DNA from: Manduca sexta
Lineage: Eukaryota > Arthropoda > Insecta > Lepidoptera > Sphingidae
Assembly: GCF_014839805.1 (NCBI RefSeq)
Contig: NC_051116.1
Coordinates: 6,057,556-6,121,555, forward strand
Direction of reading: 5' to 3'
Length of the DNA: 64,000 nt
Under the pieces are notes generated by a model. It was not told the origin of the DNA and ran no database searches. It saw only the letters and a list, made by a program, of their open reading frames with translations. Of the stretch, positions 55,301 through 56,526 are shown piece after piece (the first letter of the stretch is position 1; the number at the start of each line of letters is the position of its first letter). Both the position numbers and the translations under genes were made by a program.

Positions 55301-56526
55301 ATCAGAAATACCAAATGTGTCAAGCTATAAGTAATGGGCTCATGTTCTCAAGGCTTGTCTAACAGAAATCCAGGAAAAATAGCTCATTGAAGATGTTTAA
55401 CAACGACTAACAGAATCTCAAGACTATATGTAGCGTCATCAAACCCTTCTTCTCAATTAATTAAATTCATATAATACATTTTTAAAGTTTATGTCCCTGT
55501 CTGGTTTTGTATAAAGAAAGAAAGTTCGTTTAAACAAGGGCCAACCCACATCTACAAATGAATAGAATTTTTCCGATGTTTGAGCGCTGACATTAAAAAG
55601 ATTATTGATCCTGTTATACAAAGAGTTCATTTTTTGTGTTTATCTAACATAAAATCGCGCGCAATTATACCATACTTTAAAACAAAAACCATTTTAAAGT
55701 ACACAAAAATCTGAATAATTTACGCAATTTTTACGATTTTGTTATTTTTGGCTTTCAATTTCATATTGATTTTTCATATTTTTCCTCAATAAAGAATTCA
55801 GTTCATAGTATTAGTATTTTATGTTTAAGTTTACGCTAAAATATAATAGATTACTGATTTTGAACTTACTTTGTACTGATTTAAAAAATCTCTTATTTAA
55901 TATATTTTTTGAAAGTTTGAGCTAAGGTAGAGGGCTAAAAAATATGTCAAAAATTAAATAAAAATATATTTACATATAATTTTGCCATATGCAACTTTCC
56001 GCAGGTGTTCAAAATCGATTTGGTGACTTTTTTTTCTCTCCATACTTTGACGCTCCACCCTAATGTACGGTGGTTGCATCCGGGCGGATATAATATCAAC
56101 GGTTGAAAAGCAAATTGACTTAAGCGACATTTTTTTTTTCGATTCTAAGTTTCATATATATTTAAAACCAGCACTTTTTTCTACCTTTTTTTAATTAGGT
56201 TAGTCAGATTTTTTCTAAAAAAAATGTCGTTTAAGTCAATTAGCCTTTTAAACGTTTATATGTATCCTACTACCAGCAATATCAGCACTTTTCTCGATGT
56301 TATTTTTTAATTAGGAAGTAAAAAAATTTCGAAAAAAAATTTTGCTTAAGTCAATTAGCATTTTTAAACGTCTATATATCCTACCTGCAATCTCCAAACA
56401 TACTTTACCATTTTTTTTGTTACAGTCAATTCACCGAATCAACTGAACGATCAAAAGTGCAGTGCAAAAAAGCCAACAGACAGCAATGCGGACCTTGCCA
56501 AGATACCTACTAAGGATTGTGATTAA
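7234..56526 (+). CDS. Sidestep-family Ig/FN3 transmembrane protein, 18 exons, 5' end outside window
   Basis: Eighteen exons (listed separately) join into one open frame of 2,539 nt ending in TAA at 56524-56526. Residues are numbered here from the first complete codon (Pro, 7235). Order: end of Ig1 (1-29), Ig2 (about 29-127), Ig3 (127-226), Ig4 (226-321), Ig5 (321-422), FN3 (422-520), transmembrane helix (about 529-553), cytoplasmic tail to 845. The five-Ig/one-FN3/one-helix plan and phrases such as [27 protein letters not shown] and [11 protein letters not shown] match the Sidestep family of insects. Known family members are cell-surface partners of Beaten-path receptors in motor-axon guidance; that role is inferred for this copy. 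All junction phases agree and all introns are GT-AG. The signal peptide and Ig1 front half are missing from the window. The exact paralogue is not determined. Confidence 0.93.
7325..7486 (+). repeat. Family K repeat K2
   Basis: GGTGGATATATTTTATATCC, AAGGTGTTAAAACCCGG, GTGTCGCGTTCCGAGATCAG, ATATCCGGTTCCAACAGGCC. It fills most of the first part of intron 1, directly before SINE A1. Confidence 0.75.
7487..7745 (+). mobile_element. SINE A1, tRNA-headed SINE
   Basis: Head GACTGCCTCGGTGGCGTAGT carries an A-box-like motif (TGGCGTAGTTGT), and GGATTCGAATCCC is a pol III B box. The body reads GATATTTGGGTTTTTCTGC, GTCTGGAATTTGTGCCCGAT, CACATCATGGGGCGGAA, TGGGTGCCCTGGTTGCG and ends in TG-rich sequence. 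Longest and best preserved copy in intron 1. Confidence 0.85.
7866..7979 (+). CDS. Sidestep-family exon 2: start of Ig2
   Basis: Residues 29-66, starting [14 protein letters not shown] and ending [10 protein letters not shown]. The Cys of NLTC is the B-strand cysteine of Ig2, and NLT is a possible N-glycosylation site. Acceptor TTCACAG; donor GTATGA. Phase 1 in, phase 1 out. Confidence 0.95.
9195..9505 (+). repeat. Family J repeat, copy 1
   Basis: Starts AGCGGCGT...ACGCCGCT, an 8-bp hairpin, then GAACAGATGGTTGCGTTCCT, CAGTCAGGCAGATGTTGC, GACCGGCCGCGGCCC and TATTCGGAGGT, ending near TATACCGCCACAAG. One further copy is at 26572. GC-rich at its 5' end, unlike its surroundings. Class unknown. 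Confidence 0.7.
10951..11268 (+). mobile_element. SINE B1, tRNA-headed SINE
   Basis: GCGGCGATAGCCTAGTTGG holds a near-perfect pol III A box (TAGCCTAGTTGG); CAGGTTCAAAGCCC is a B-box-like motif. The body includes TTTGTGAATTATCGCTTG, AACGGTGAAGGAAAACATCG, CTAGGCCAGCGTGGTGGAC and ATATAATACAGGGCTGAT, and ends in TATTATTAT. Full-length. Confidence 0.88.
11330..11700 (+). repeat. Family P repeat
   Basis: AGTTAGTTATAGACTGGACA, AAAAGTTATTACCAATCG, GATATTTACAGAAAATATGC, TACATTGGTGTTTTGCTATC and CAATGACCGCTCTATA recur in order at 40825-41985, where the copy is split by insertions. Confidence 0.65.
11860..11981 (+). CDS. Sidestep-family exon 3: Ig2 core
   Basis: Residues 67-107. It carries the C-strand Trp (RVSWWKSH) and the F-strand Cys (DVTCQ) of Ig2, completing the disulphide begun in the previous exon. 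Acceptor TTCCCAG, donor GTGAGT. The open frame runs on into intron 3 by chance, but the donor and the protein alignment place the boundary here. Confidence 0.95.
12055..12345 (+). repeat. Family L element, decayed copy in intron 3
   Basis: TTTTAATTTTACGCGTCCTA, CCACTACTACTACTCTAAGA and GATTTTTGGCACAATGTTAG match the 58122-58491 copy. Its left inverted repeat is missing. A 131-codon open frame through it is an accident of exon 3 reading into the repeat. Confidence 0.7.
12458..12515 (+). CDS. Sidestep-family exon 4: end of Ig2
   Basis: Short exon of 58 nt, residues 108-126 ([19 protein letters not shown]), giving the G strand and the Ig2-Ig3 linker. ENIS is a possible N-glycosylation site. Acceptor TTCCAG, donor GTGAGT; leaves phase 1. 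It is followed by a 12.7 kb intron. Confidence 0.92.
13350..13838. mobile_element. Family R inverted-repeat element interrupted by SINE B2
   Basis: Left end CGGTTGAAAGGGTAATTGAT and right end TTCAATTAGTCTTTCAACCG are inverted repeats that continue to an ACGAC/GTCGC block. A related copy at 56098-56256 lacks the SINE. SINE B2 sits between two copies of ACTAAATTTCAT. Confidence 0.72.
13405..13734 (-). mobile_element. SINE B2, with 12-bp target-site duplication
   Basis: Full-length antisense SINE B with head ...CTAGGCTATCGCCGC ending at 13728 and a left (TAA)n tail. ACTAAATTTCAT is present exactly at 13393-13404 and 13735-13746. Confidence 0.88.
13853..14190 (+). repeat. Family H element, copy 1
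   Basis: TATATATATAAAAATGAAAC, CCTTGGTCACGCCATCACGC, GGCTGGACCGATTTCAC, AGGAGAAGGTTCTTATGAAA, GACAACGTCTATCGGGTCAG, ending CTAGTTT. The same ends bound the 44107 and 60411 copies. No coding capacity. Confidence 0.7.
14425..14800 (+). repeat. Family C repeat C1, with 91-bp tandem duplication
   Basis: GACGAGACGAGCTTGCCGTT, AACAGTAGAAACACCATCCA, CACTGCGCTCGCCATCCTGA. Near the 3' end, GCTGCTTAGCGGCAGAAATA occurs twice at a 91-base period (from 14627 and from 14718), each copy followed by ACTCTCACATATGACAGACG. Confidence 0.72.
14801..16396. other. Intronic stretch without a recognised feature
   Basis: AT-rich. A direct repeat of AGCTGGTCATTC/AGCTGGTCGTTC with CTGAAAATAAG occurs at 14886-14990. 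Otherwise nothing recognised. Confidence 0.4.
16397..16707 (-). mobile_element. SINE B3
   Basis: Antisense full-length SINE B from ATCAGCCATGTCATTATATA to CTATCGCCGC. Both flanks carry AATTTTTTT, a possible target-site duplication. Confidence 0.83.
16744..16985 (+). mobile_element. SINE A2
   Basis: GACTGCCTCGGTGGTTCAGT head, B box GGTTCGATCCCCGGG, body GAGAATTTGTACCCGATG, CACATCATGGGACGGAATAC, ending in GTGTGTGTGA. Lies 37 bases after SINE B3, opposite strand. Confidence 0.8.
18000..18320 (-). repeat. Family F repeat, copy 3, antisense
   Basis: AACACCGGGAGAAACC, GGTTCGCGAGCCCTAATAGG, CCTCAATGTGAATTGGCAAC, CAAATGTCCCCCCGTGCGTG: reverse complement of the other F copies. Confidence 0.7.
18480..18625 (+). 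repeat. Family O repeat
   Basis: CCGTGAATATTAACTCTACC, CACCATTTCGGAAAGCAGTT, AGAGAAGAACGGG. Other copies: 21165-21310 (antisense) and 41010-41165. Confidence 0.65.
19120..19356 (+). mobile_element. SINE A3, head internally deleted
   Basis: GACTGCCTCGGCAGCGCTCT joins the first bases of the head to the region just before the B box (GGTTCGAATTCC), losing about 25 bases. The body is complete and ends in a (GT)n run of about 18 bases at 19337-19354. Confidence 0.82.
19510..19700. repeat. Family D repeat D3, both arms
   Basis: TTTTTCGGATTTAACGCGGT...TTCATGGTCACGGGGTGGAC...TTCATCCGAAAA is followed by CAGAAAAATAGTTTTATTTT and ATCTAACATTTGCGTAAA. It has the same inverted arms as D10 with the centre deleted. 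Confidence 0.65.
20105..20325 (-). mobile_element. SINE A9, diverged antisense copy
   Basis: CACGCCTTTGTCTTCCTTTC, GGGGGTGAGCCACTTGCG, AACCCAATATACCTGCCCGA, then the antisense B box ATTCAAACCCAAGACCTCAA. Confidence 0.65.
20723..20785 (+). repeat. Short fragment of an ATCATC-rich repeat
   Basis: ATCATCATCATCAGCCTCAT, then CATTGCAGAACATAGGCCTC. A related piece (GATGTCCCAATGTTGGGCA) lies inside D5 at 24095-24145. Similar sequence occurs at the ends of some insect LINEs (inference). Confidence 0.45.
20888..21085 (+). repeat. Family D repeat D4
   Basis: GATTTCTTATGTTTACGCGA, ATGTTAGACATAATAATAAA, TTTTTCGGATTTGACC, ACGTTTTGAAGACTG, GTCCGAAAAG, CAATATCTACCTACATTTTA: left arm plus part of the centre. 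Confidence 0.7.
21165..21310 (-). repeat. Family O repeat, antisense
   Basis: AACCAGAGTTACTTGCCCGT, TCTTCTCTGGTGAGAACTGC, TTTCCGAACTGGTGGTAGAA, TTAATATTAACGGAAT. Confidence 0.65.
21311..22795. other. Intronic stretch without a recognised feature
   Basis: AT-rich single-copy-looking sequence by eye; no exon, long open frame or repeat match within the window. Confidence 0.4.
22800..23135 (-). repeat. Family C repeat C2, antisense
   Basis: GTCCGCCTGGGTACCCACCT, TATTTCTGTCGCCAAGCAGC, GCCAGTGTAACTACTGGACA, ATGTCTCAGGATGGCGAGCG, ACCATCAGGCAAACG, GTTCGTCTCGTC. Confidence 0.72.
23136..23910. other. Intronic stretch without a recognised feature
   Basis: Very AT-rich; nothing recognised. Confidence 0.4.
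23911..24245 (+). repeat. Family D repeat D5, long copy with internal insertion
   Basis: Left arm GATTTCTTATGTTTACGCGA to TTCTCCCGACGTTTAG, centre TAGCTGTTGGTGGTCCGATC (same centre as D10), right arm GGAGAAAACTAAAATATAAA. A piece starting CGTATCGTATCAATCTATGA (24077-24150) is inserted in the centre. Confidence 0.68.
24521..24832 (+). mobile_element. SINE B4
   Basis: GCGGCGATAGCCTAATGGGC head, body AATTATCGCTTGCTTTAACG, CTAGGCCAGCGTGGTGAAC, GGGACAGTATATAATACAGG. Directly followed by SINE A4 on the same strand. Confidence 0.84.
24836..25166 (+). mobile_element. SINE A4 with a foreign segment in its head
   Basis: Head TGCCTCGGTGGCGCAGATGA and B box GGGTTCGAATCCCGGGC are separated by about 145 extra bases (about 24882-25030; TCGTCGCGCATAGAGCGC, GTGCGTCGCCTCGGTTACG) not found in other copies. 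The body ends about 29 bases before exon 5. The minus strand has a 146-codon open frame (24831-25271) through SINE, insert and exon; judged not a gene. Confidence 0.72.
25195..25346 (+). CDS. Sidestep-family exon 5: first half of Ig3
   Basis: Residues 127-177: [14 protein letters not shown], then the B-strand Cys ([13 protein letters not shown]) and the C-strand Trp (NISWWKGG). NIS is a possible glycosylation site. Acceptor has eight T then GTCCACAG; donor GTAAGA, phase 0. SINE copies B4 and A4 abut the acceptor side. Confidence 0.95.
25835..26015 (+). repeat. Family M repeat
   Basis: CAGAATTGATCTAGAATC, TCTAATTATCATTAGAAGGA, GCAGACCGCATTTATGCATG, TTATGTCGGGTTCTCTTTCG. Confidence 0.62.
26094..26108 (+). 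repeat. Poly-G tract, 15 G
   Basis: Uninterrupted run of 15 G after ACAT and before AGGTTCC; the only long G run in an AT-rich window. Confidence 0.95.
26572..26872 (+). repeat. Family J repeat, copy 2
   Basis: AGCGGCGTAAAGGTAGACAC, GAACAGATGGTTGCGTTCC, CAGTCAGGCAGATGTTGCGC, GACCGGCCGCGGCCCCTC, ending AATTGTACCGCCACAG. Co-linear with 9195-9505 over about 300 bases. Confidence 0.7.
26890..27190 (+). repeat. Family F repeat, copy 4
   Basis: GGGGGGACATTTGTCGCGGC, CACAGTTCAGTGTATACCTC, CTCGCGAACATTTCCTGACC, CAGGGGATTCCAATAG, GGATCCGATACTCAAAAACG. Confidence 0.7.
28047..28360 (+). mobile_element. SINE B5
   Basis: GCGGCGATAGCCTAGTTGG, B box GGTTCAAATCC (intact), body and 3' end AATACAGGGCTGATATTATA. 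AATAGACTAA occurs 22 bases before the head and just after the tail, a possible target-site duplication. Confidence 0.86.
28650..28770 (+). repeat. Family D repeat D6, left arm
   Basis: GATTTCTTGTGTTTACGCGA, AAATAAAACTATTTTACGGA, TTCCGACGTTTTGTAGACTT. Confidence 0.68.
28845..28945 (-). repeat. SINE A fragment, body only
   Basis: CACGCCTTTTATCTCCAAAG, GGCAGAGGCGCAACTAGTGC, CATCCCATGATGTATC: antisense of the SINE A 3' half. Confidence 0.65.
28970..29170 (+). repeat. Family C repeat, rearranged copy
   Basis: GGCTACATTATGTCGTTAAA, GTAGTTTCATGGTAATTTGG, CCATTCAAGGCTTACC, then ACACCTTGAATTACACAGTA, which normally lies upstream. The first blocks match only C5 (38300-38435), so this is a subfamily. 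Confidence 0.6.
30160..30490 (+). mobile_element. SINE G1, chimera of the A head/body and G tail
   Basis: B box GGTTCGATTCCCACGCC, A-type piece ACTCAGTATCAGTCGGGAGT and TCTGGAATTTATACCC, then G-type TGAAGGAACAGAGAGTGCG, CTGATCTCCGTTGAGATTGG. Overlapping 108- and 111-codon open frames here are translations of the SINE. Confidence 0.7.
30560..30830 (+). repeat. Family C repeat C3
   Basis: TTGACGAGACGAGCTTGTCG, AACAGTAGAAACACCATTCA, ACTGAGACATGAGAAGTC, GCTGCTTAGCGGCAGAAATA. Confidence 0.72.
30831..31202 (-). mobile_element. SINE G2, full-length antisense
   Basis: Tail side CCTCCTAACCGAATTTCGGC, CTCAACGGAGATCAGCCACG, ACTCTCTGTTCCTTC, GAGGCACGGGGGTATCAC, then antisense B box GGGATTCGAACCCAGGACCT and head ACGCCACCGAGGCAGTC. 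The head is the SINE A head; the body is different. Confidence 0.8.
31450..31575 (+). repeat. Family D repeat D7, two arms nearly fused
   Basis: GATTTCTTAAGTTTACGCGA, AATTAAACTAG, then TCCTAGAAACGTCGCGAGAA, AAAACCGCGATAAAATTCC, AATAGTTTAATTTAAAAG. The centre is deleted. Confidence 0.6.
31640..31760 (+). repeat. SINE A fragment, 3' half
   Basis: TTGGCTCCCTATCACATTAT, GGGCCGGAATACGGACGGCG, CACCTCTGCTTACTCC, TTCGGGGATAAAAAGCGTGA; contains a small duplication of GCCAGTTGC. Confidence 0.65.
32936..33096 (-). repeat. 3' LTR of copia derivative
   Basis: 161 bp beginning TGATAAATATTACTTTAAAT and ending ATGATCTAACA on the + strand. Identical by eye to the other LTR. Confidence 0.92.
33084..33293 (-). 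pseudogene. copia-type RNase H C-terminal remnant
   Basis: The frame encodes [34 protein letters not shown], the conserved end of copia Pol ([14 protein letters not shown]). It directly adjoins the gag stop; ATTGAAAA is repeated at the join (about 33285-33310), suggesting deletion between short repeats. Confidence 0.85.
33296..33820 (-). pseudogene. copia-type gag (UBN2-like) remnant
   Basis: The minus-strand frame reads [19 protein letters not shown], then [33 protein letters not shown], the order typical of copia Gag (UBN2 family), and stops after NETTIEK. Upstream, the frame meets TGA at 33818-33820, 11 codons before the first GTG, while a nearby ATG is one base out of frame, so the start looks frameshifted. 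No zinc knuckle, protease or integrase follows. Confidence 0.82.
33968..34128 (-). repeat. 5' LTR of copia derivative
   Basis: 161 bp, same ends as its partner; on its left (+ strand) lies GGCCCATAACC, the complement of the primer-binding site. Confidence 0.92.
34406..34550 (+). CDS. Sidestep-family exon 6: second half of Ig3
   Basis: Residues 178-225, [17 protein letters not shown] through RVLSCRAV to EDGWKMEIQ. The Cys of LSC closes Ig3. The TSTDGN and EDGWK blocks are typical of Sidestep Ig3 and were the strongest family clue. GNVT is a possible glycosylation site. Acceptor CCCTCAG, donor GTAAGT. A dimeric SINE begins about 40 bases after the donor. Confidence 0.95.
34590..34880 (+). mobile_element. 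Dimeric SINE A5 just after exon 6
   Basis: Two head segments in tandem: GACTGCCTTGGAGGCGTACT with a B-box region (TCCCGGGTTCGTATAC) and a cut at GAATTTGTGTCCG, then ACTGTCTCGGTGCCG with a second B-box region (CCCGGGGTCGAATAC) and a full body. Starts about 40 bases after the exon 6 donor. Confidence 0.72.
34950..35275 (+). repeat. Family F repeat, copy 5
   Basis: CCGAATGCACGCCCCC, GAGACATTTGTCGCCGCCCT, ACACAGTTAAGTGTATACAC, GGGCTCGCGAACAGTTCC, GACTGCAGGGTCCGATACCC. Occupies most of intron 6. Confidence 0.72.
35335..35465 (+). CDS. Sidestep-family exon 7: first half of Ig4
   Basis: Residues 226-269: [25 protein letters not shown] (B-strand Cys), RANPWHN, VYFTHN. Where most Ig domains have the core Trp on strand C, this one reads VYF followed by THN, so the position appears to be Phe. 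Acceptor TTCCCAG, donor GTAAGT, phase 0. A family F repeat ends about 60 bases upstream. Confidence 0.95.
35661..35902 (+). mobile_element. SINE A6, ending next to exon 8 acceptor
   Basis: B box GAGTTCGAATCCTGAG, TGATTTGGGGTTTTTCTGC, GGCTCGCCCCCTATCATACC, GTGGGTGCCCTAGCTACACC, ends GCCGTGATGTGTA at about 35902. Only TTGAACTTTTTAACAG separates it from exon 8. The first bases of the head are lost or diverged. Confidence 0.78.
35916..36069 (+). CDS. Sidestep-family exon 8: second half of Ig4
   Basis: Residues 270-320: [16 protein letters not shown], then [14 protein letters not shown] with the F-strand Cys, ending ALILDVK. NQS is a possible glycosylation site. Acceptor TTTTTAACAG, donor GTAAGT, phase 1. 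SINE A6 ends about 13 bases before the acceptor AG, so most of the acceptor context is close to SINE sequence. Confidence 0.95.
36180..36450 (-). repeat. Family K repeat K4, antisense, extended
   Basis: GTGGGATTCAATAGAATG, GTCGACTGGCGAGAG, TACCGGCCTGTTGGAACC, GTGTACGGTGGTTCCTATC, AGGGCGGATATATAATATAT. The uninterrupted GTGTACGGTGGTT here is the empty-site reference for the transposon at 54123. Confidence 0.7.
36905..37020 (-). repeat. SINE G fragment, tail side
   Basis: GCGAATTTATCTACAGCGGC, GAACAGCCACGCAGGAGATA, GTGTGCGCAATACACAAGCA. Confidence 0.65.
37348..37442 (+). CDS. Sidestep-family exon 9: start of Ig5
   Basis: Residues 321-352: [18 protein letters not shown], then [13 protein letters not shown] with the B-strand Cys of Ig5. 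Very GC-rich relative to the introns. Acceptor CTCCTACAG, donor GTGAGT, phase 0. Intron 9 (5.8 kb) follows. Confidence 0.94.
38145..38435 (+). repeat. Family C repeat C5, subfamily with alternative 3' end
   Basis: TTGACGAGGCGTGCTTACCG, AACAGTAGAAACACCATCCA, then GGCTACATTATGTCGTTAAA, GTAGTTTCATGGTAATTTGG in place of the usual GCTGCTTAGCGG end. Confidence 0.7.
38590..38725 (+). repeat. Family D repeat D8, right half
   Basis: CCCCCGTGACCATGAAGGCT, GCAAAGTCTTCGAAAC, AAAACCGTGATAAAATCCGA, AAAATAGTTTCATTTAAATA. Confidence 0.72.
39119..39411 (-). mobile_element. SINE B6, antisense, internal deletion
   Basis: ATCAGCCCTGTACTATATAC, GCTGGGCACG joined to TGGTCTTAGTCC (about 35 bases missing), then GGATTTGAACCTGCGG and GGCTATCGCCGC. 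Confidence 0.83.
39535..39660 (+). repeat. Family D repeat D9, right half
   Basis: AACAACACCTCAGTCC, GACCATGAAAGCTGCAAAGT, CGTCGGGAGAAAATAATAAT, AAACCGCGAAAAAATCCG. A further small piece is at 39875-39945. Confidence 0.7.
39705..39855 (+). repeat. Family K repeat K3
   Basis: GTGGTAGGATACATTTTATA, GGATAACGACCACCGCACAC, AAGGTGTTAAAACCCGCC, GTTGCGTTCCGGGAGCAGCC. Confidence 0.74.
41010..41165 (+). repeat. Family O repeat
   Basis: AAATGTTATACATCATTTAG, TTCCGTCAATATTAACTCTA, CCAGTTCGGAAAGCAGTTCT, CACCAGAGAAGAACGGGC. Confidence 0.68.
41511..41836 (-). mobile_element. SINE B7 with exact 12-bp target-site duplication
   Basis: Antisense full-length SINE B. TATTCGCATTAA is present exactly at 41499-41510 and 41837-41848, and the host is a family P repeat whose other copies are uninterrupted here. 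Confidence 0.9.
42205..42602 (-). mobile_element. SINE G3 with 25-bp tandem duplication
   Basis: CCTTCTTAACCGATTTCAGC, GGAGATCAGCCACGCG, GAGGCACGG-type block, antisense B box GGGATTCGAACCCAGGACCT, head ACGCCACCGAAGCAGTC. ATAGTCCGGTGAGACGGTAC plus CGACA is repeated head to tail at 42330-42354 and 42355-42379. Confidence 0.78.
42690..42815 (+). repeat. SINE A fragment, decayed
   Basis: TTTCTCTGTTCAATATCAAT, GGAGTCTGGAATTTGCACCC, ATATGGCAATAGGTTCGCC. Confidence 0.58.
43245..43338 (+). CDS. Sidestep-family exon 10: Ig5 core
   Basis: Residues 353-383: [18 protein letters not shown] through TTAQNMP, with the core Trp pair (HWWF) of Ig5 and a possible NSS glycosylation site. Acceptor GTTCCCAG, donor GTTTGT (less usual, but GT). 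Leaves phase 1. Confidence 0.92.
43659..43804. mobile_element. pogo/Tigger-like MITE, 146 bp
   Basis: Ends CAGTAGACACCGGTTATAAC and ATAACCGGTTTTCACTG are inverted repeats, with TA on both flanks (43657-43658, 43805-43806). CAGT...ACCG-type ends with TA duplication are typical of the pogo/Tigger branch of Tc1/mariner (family knowledge). The interior carries at least four degenerate copies of CGGTTATAACGACT. Confidence 0.82.
43930..44100 (+). repeat. Family M repeat
   Basis: GACTTCCCTTTCGTAATTTC, TCTAATTATCATTAGAATGA, GCAGATCGCATACATTCATA, GTTGGATTCTCTTCCG. Confidence 0.62.
44107..44403 (+). repeat. Family H element, copy 2
   Basis: (TA)n, ATGAATCCCTATTTCCCTTG, GTGAACGGCTGGACCG, GTCAGGAGAAGGTTTC, TGACAGAATGCGCGCTGC, ACAACGTCTGTCGGGTCAGC, ending TAGTTT. 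Confidence 0.75.
44751..44850 (+). repeat. TTCA/CATT microsatellite
   Basis: About 100 bases of imperfect TTCATTCATTCG-type repeats. Translates as a [12 protein letters not shown] peptide, which is not a gene. Confidence 0.92.
45211..45324 (+). CDS. Sidestep-family exon 11: end of Ig5
   Basis: Residues 384-421: [17 protein letters not shown], then [18 protein letters not shown]. The Cys of WVQC closes Ig5; the VGRQTKPC phrase before the FN3 domain is a recognisable Sidestep feature. NTS is a possible glycosylation site. Acceptor seven T then GTAG; donor GTCAGT, phase 1 out. Confidence 0.94.
45430..46400. other. Intron 11
   Basis: AT-rich, with repeated short blocks around TTCAAAATTGAC (for example near 45895, 46150 and 46290). 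No exon or known repeat recognised. Confidence 0.4.
46418..46530 (+). CDS. Sidestep-family exon 12: first half of FN3
   Basis: Residues 422-459: [19 protein letters not shown], then [19 protein letters not shown]. This is the A-C strand region of a fibronectin type III domain; the xGxDGG turn is typical of these domains in Ig-family adhesion proteins. NVT is a possible glycosylation site. Acceptor CCCACAG, donor GTAATA, phase 0. Confidence 0.94.
46646..46865. mobile_element. Foldback element with near-complete hairpin
   Basis: Outer arms CCCCTTATTAGACG... and ...CGTCTATGAATAAGGGGG are inverted; inner arms include a perfect 29-bp stem, CATAGGGCCGTTGTGATTGG continuing to CTAATATTG, closed by an AGATACAA loop (46740-46806). 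TAAG lies on both flanks and may be the duplicated target. No coding capacity. Confidence 0.82.
46866..48204. other. Rest of intron 12
   Basis: 1.3 kb AT-rich sequence after the foldback element; no exon or repeat copy recognised. Confidence 0.45.
48205..48385 (+). CDS. Sidestep-family exon 13: second half of FN3
   Basis: Residues 460-519: [43 protein letters not shown]/AxxTxxxVxVRAYNxxGxSEP is the E-G strand signature of FN3. Ends with KYPQRHT as a juxtamembrane stretch. Acceptor CCCGCAG, donor GTTAGT, phase 1 out. Confidence 0.95.
48465..48720 (+). repeat. Family C repeat C6
   Basis: CGCCTGATGGTAAGCGACAC, AACAGTAGAAACACCATCCA, CGCTCGCCATCCTGAGACAT, GCAAATAGGCATTGCGGTGG, ending ATGAGAGATCTACCACC. 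In intron 13. Confidence 0.72.
48965..49093 (+). CDS. Sidestep-family exon 14: transmembrane helix
   Basis: Residues 520-562. A hydrophobic run from about 529 to 553 ([15 protein letters not shown], then VSAMVF) is followed by CCRYCNKK, a basic Cys-rich stop-transfer and possible palmitoylation site. This fixes type I topology. Acceptor TCCCACAG, donor GTGAGT, phase 1 on both sides. Confidence 0.95.
49444..49533 (+). CDS. Sidestep-family exon 15: juxtamembrane cytoplasmic segment
   Basis: Residues 563-592: [12 protein letters not shown], then [12 protein letters not shown]. Highly charged and hydrophilic, as expected just inside the membrane. Acceptor TTTTTGCAG, donor GTAAAT; phase 1 on both sides, so this exon could be skipped without breaking the frame. 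Whether it is skipped cannot be seen here. Confidence 0.88.
49534..52411. other. Intron 15
   Basis: 2.9 kb, mostly unassigned AT-rich sequence. Family I remnants lie at 49575-49740, 50530-50710 and 51860-52000, a 14-bp hairpin at 50975-51018 and family M at 52060-52180. No exon seen. Confidence 0.5.
52060..52180 (-). repeat. Family M repeat
   Basis: TCGTTCTAATGATAATTAGA, TTTTACATAAAGTATTAAAG, TTGTATTGACCCTTTGCC; the last part matches 61970. Confidence 0.6.
52412..52800 (+). CDS. Sidestep-family exon 16: cytoplasmic tail, largest exon
   Basis: Residues 593-722. Starts [12 protein letters not shown], contains [14 protein letters not shown] and two Tyr-rich blocks ([15 protein letters not shown]), then a short repeat of LGP ([14 protein letters not shown]). 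Low-complexity Ser/Pro/Tyr tail with no recognised domain; Tyr motifs could be phosphorylation sites (inference). Acceptor TTTCTTTCCAG, donor GTAAGT, phase 0. Confidence 0.93.
53092..53367. mobile_element. SINE B8, two opposed fragments next to exon 17
   Basis: 53092-53165 is a + strand 3' end (AAATCCTCTCAGTAGAGGCC, ATAATACGGGGCTGATATTA). 53195-53367 is antisense (AGCCTCAAAATTCCTATAAA, TTCTTTCACCGTTAAAGCAA, CATTCGTCTTGACAGTC) and stops about 24 bases before exon 17. Either an inversion or two insertions. Confidence 0.7.
53391..53661 (+). CDS. Sidestep-family exon 17: proline-rich cytoplasmic tail
   Basis: Residues 723-812: [18 protein letters not shown], then [18 protein letters not shown], then [10 protein letters not shown]. 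Pro-rich with a repeated LEPR motif. Acceptor ATTTTTTTAG, donor GTGAGT, phase 1 out. An antisense SINE B fragment ends about 25 bases before the exon. Confidence 0.92.
53685..53955 (+). repeat. Family C repeat C7, diverged
   Basis: TGAGACGAGTATGCCATTCT, CCTGATGGTAAGCGAGATGG, CCACTGCGCTCGTCACTTTG, AATGTCCAATAATTACGCTG. In intron 17, directly before family K copy K5. Confidence 0.62.
54123..56063. mobile_element. 1.9 kb DNA transposon with inverted ends and 8-bp duplication
   Basis: Ends AGGGTGGAGCGTCA and TGACGCTCCACCCT are inverted repeats; subterminal TTAGCCCTCTACC (54234-) and GGTAGAGGGCTAA (55926-) are inverted as well. TGTACGGT occurs exactly at 54115-54122 and 56064-56071, and the family K sequence at 36400 shows the unfilled site. 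An 8-bp duplication is seen in hAT, P and Merlin elements. The longest open frame is 65 codons (54526-54723, [12 protein letters not shown]..., unrecognised), so it is non-autonomous or decayed. Confidence 0.85.
56098..56256. mobile_element. Family R inverted-repeat element, copy 2
   Basis: AACGGTTGAAAAGCAAATTG...ACTTAAGCGACAT and ATGTCGTTTAAGTCAATTAG...CCTTTTAAACGTT form inverted arms of about 33 bases around an AT-rich centre. A second diverged right arm with its flank is duplicated at 56290-56395 (TTTGCTTAAGTCAATTAGCA). Confidence 0.72.
56426..56526 (+). CDS. Sidestep-family exon 18: C terminus and stop
   Basis: Residues 813-845: [17 protein letters not shown], then [11 protein letters not shown] and TAA at 56524. 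Acceptor eight T then GTTACAG. Phase agrees with exon 17. The C terminus is not a PDZ ligand of the usual type (ends KDCD). Confidence 0.88.

Larger units (their letters stand above)
53955..56290 (-). repeat. Family K repeat K5, split by two nested elements
   Basis: K runs 53955-54122 (GAATAGAATGTCAACTGACG, GGCGGGTTTTAACACC, TTGTGTACGGT), resumes at 56064 (TGTACGGTGGTTGCATCC, GGGCGGATATAATAT) and, after the 56098-56256 element, continues as ATATGTATCCTACTACCAGC. Confidence 0.75.
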
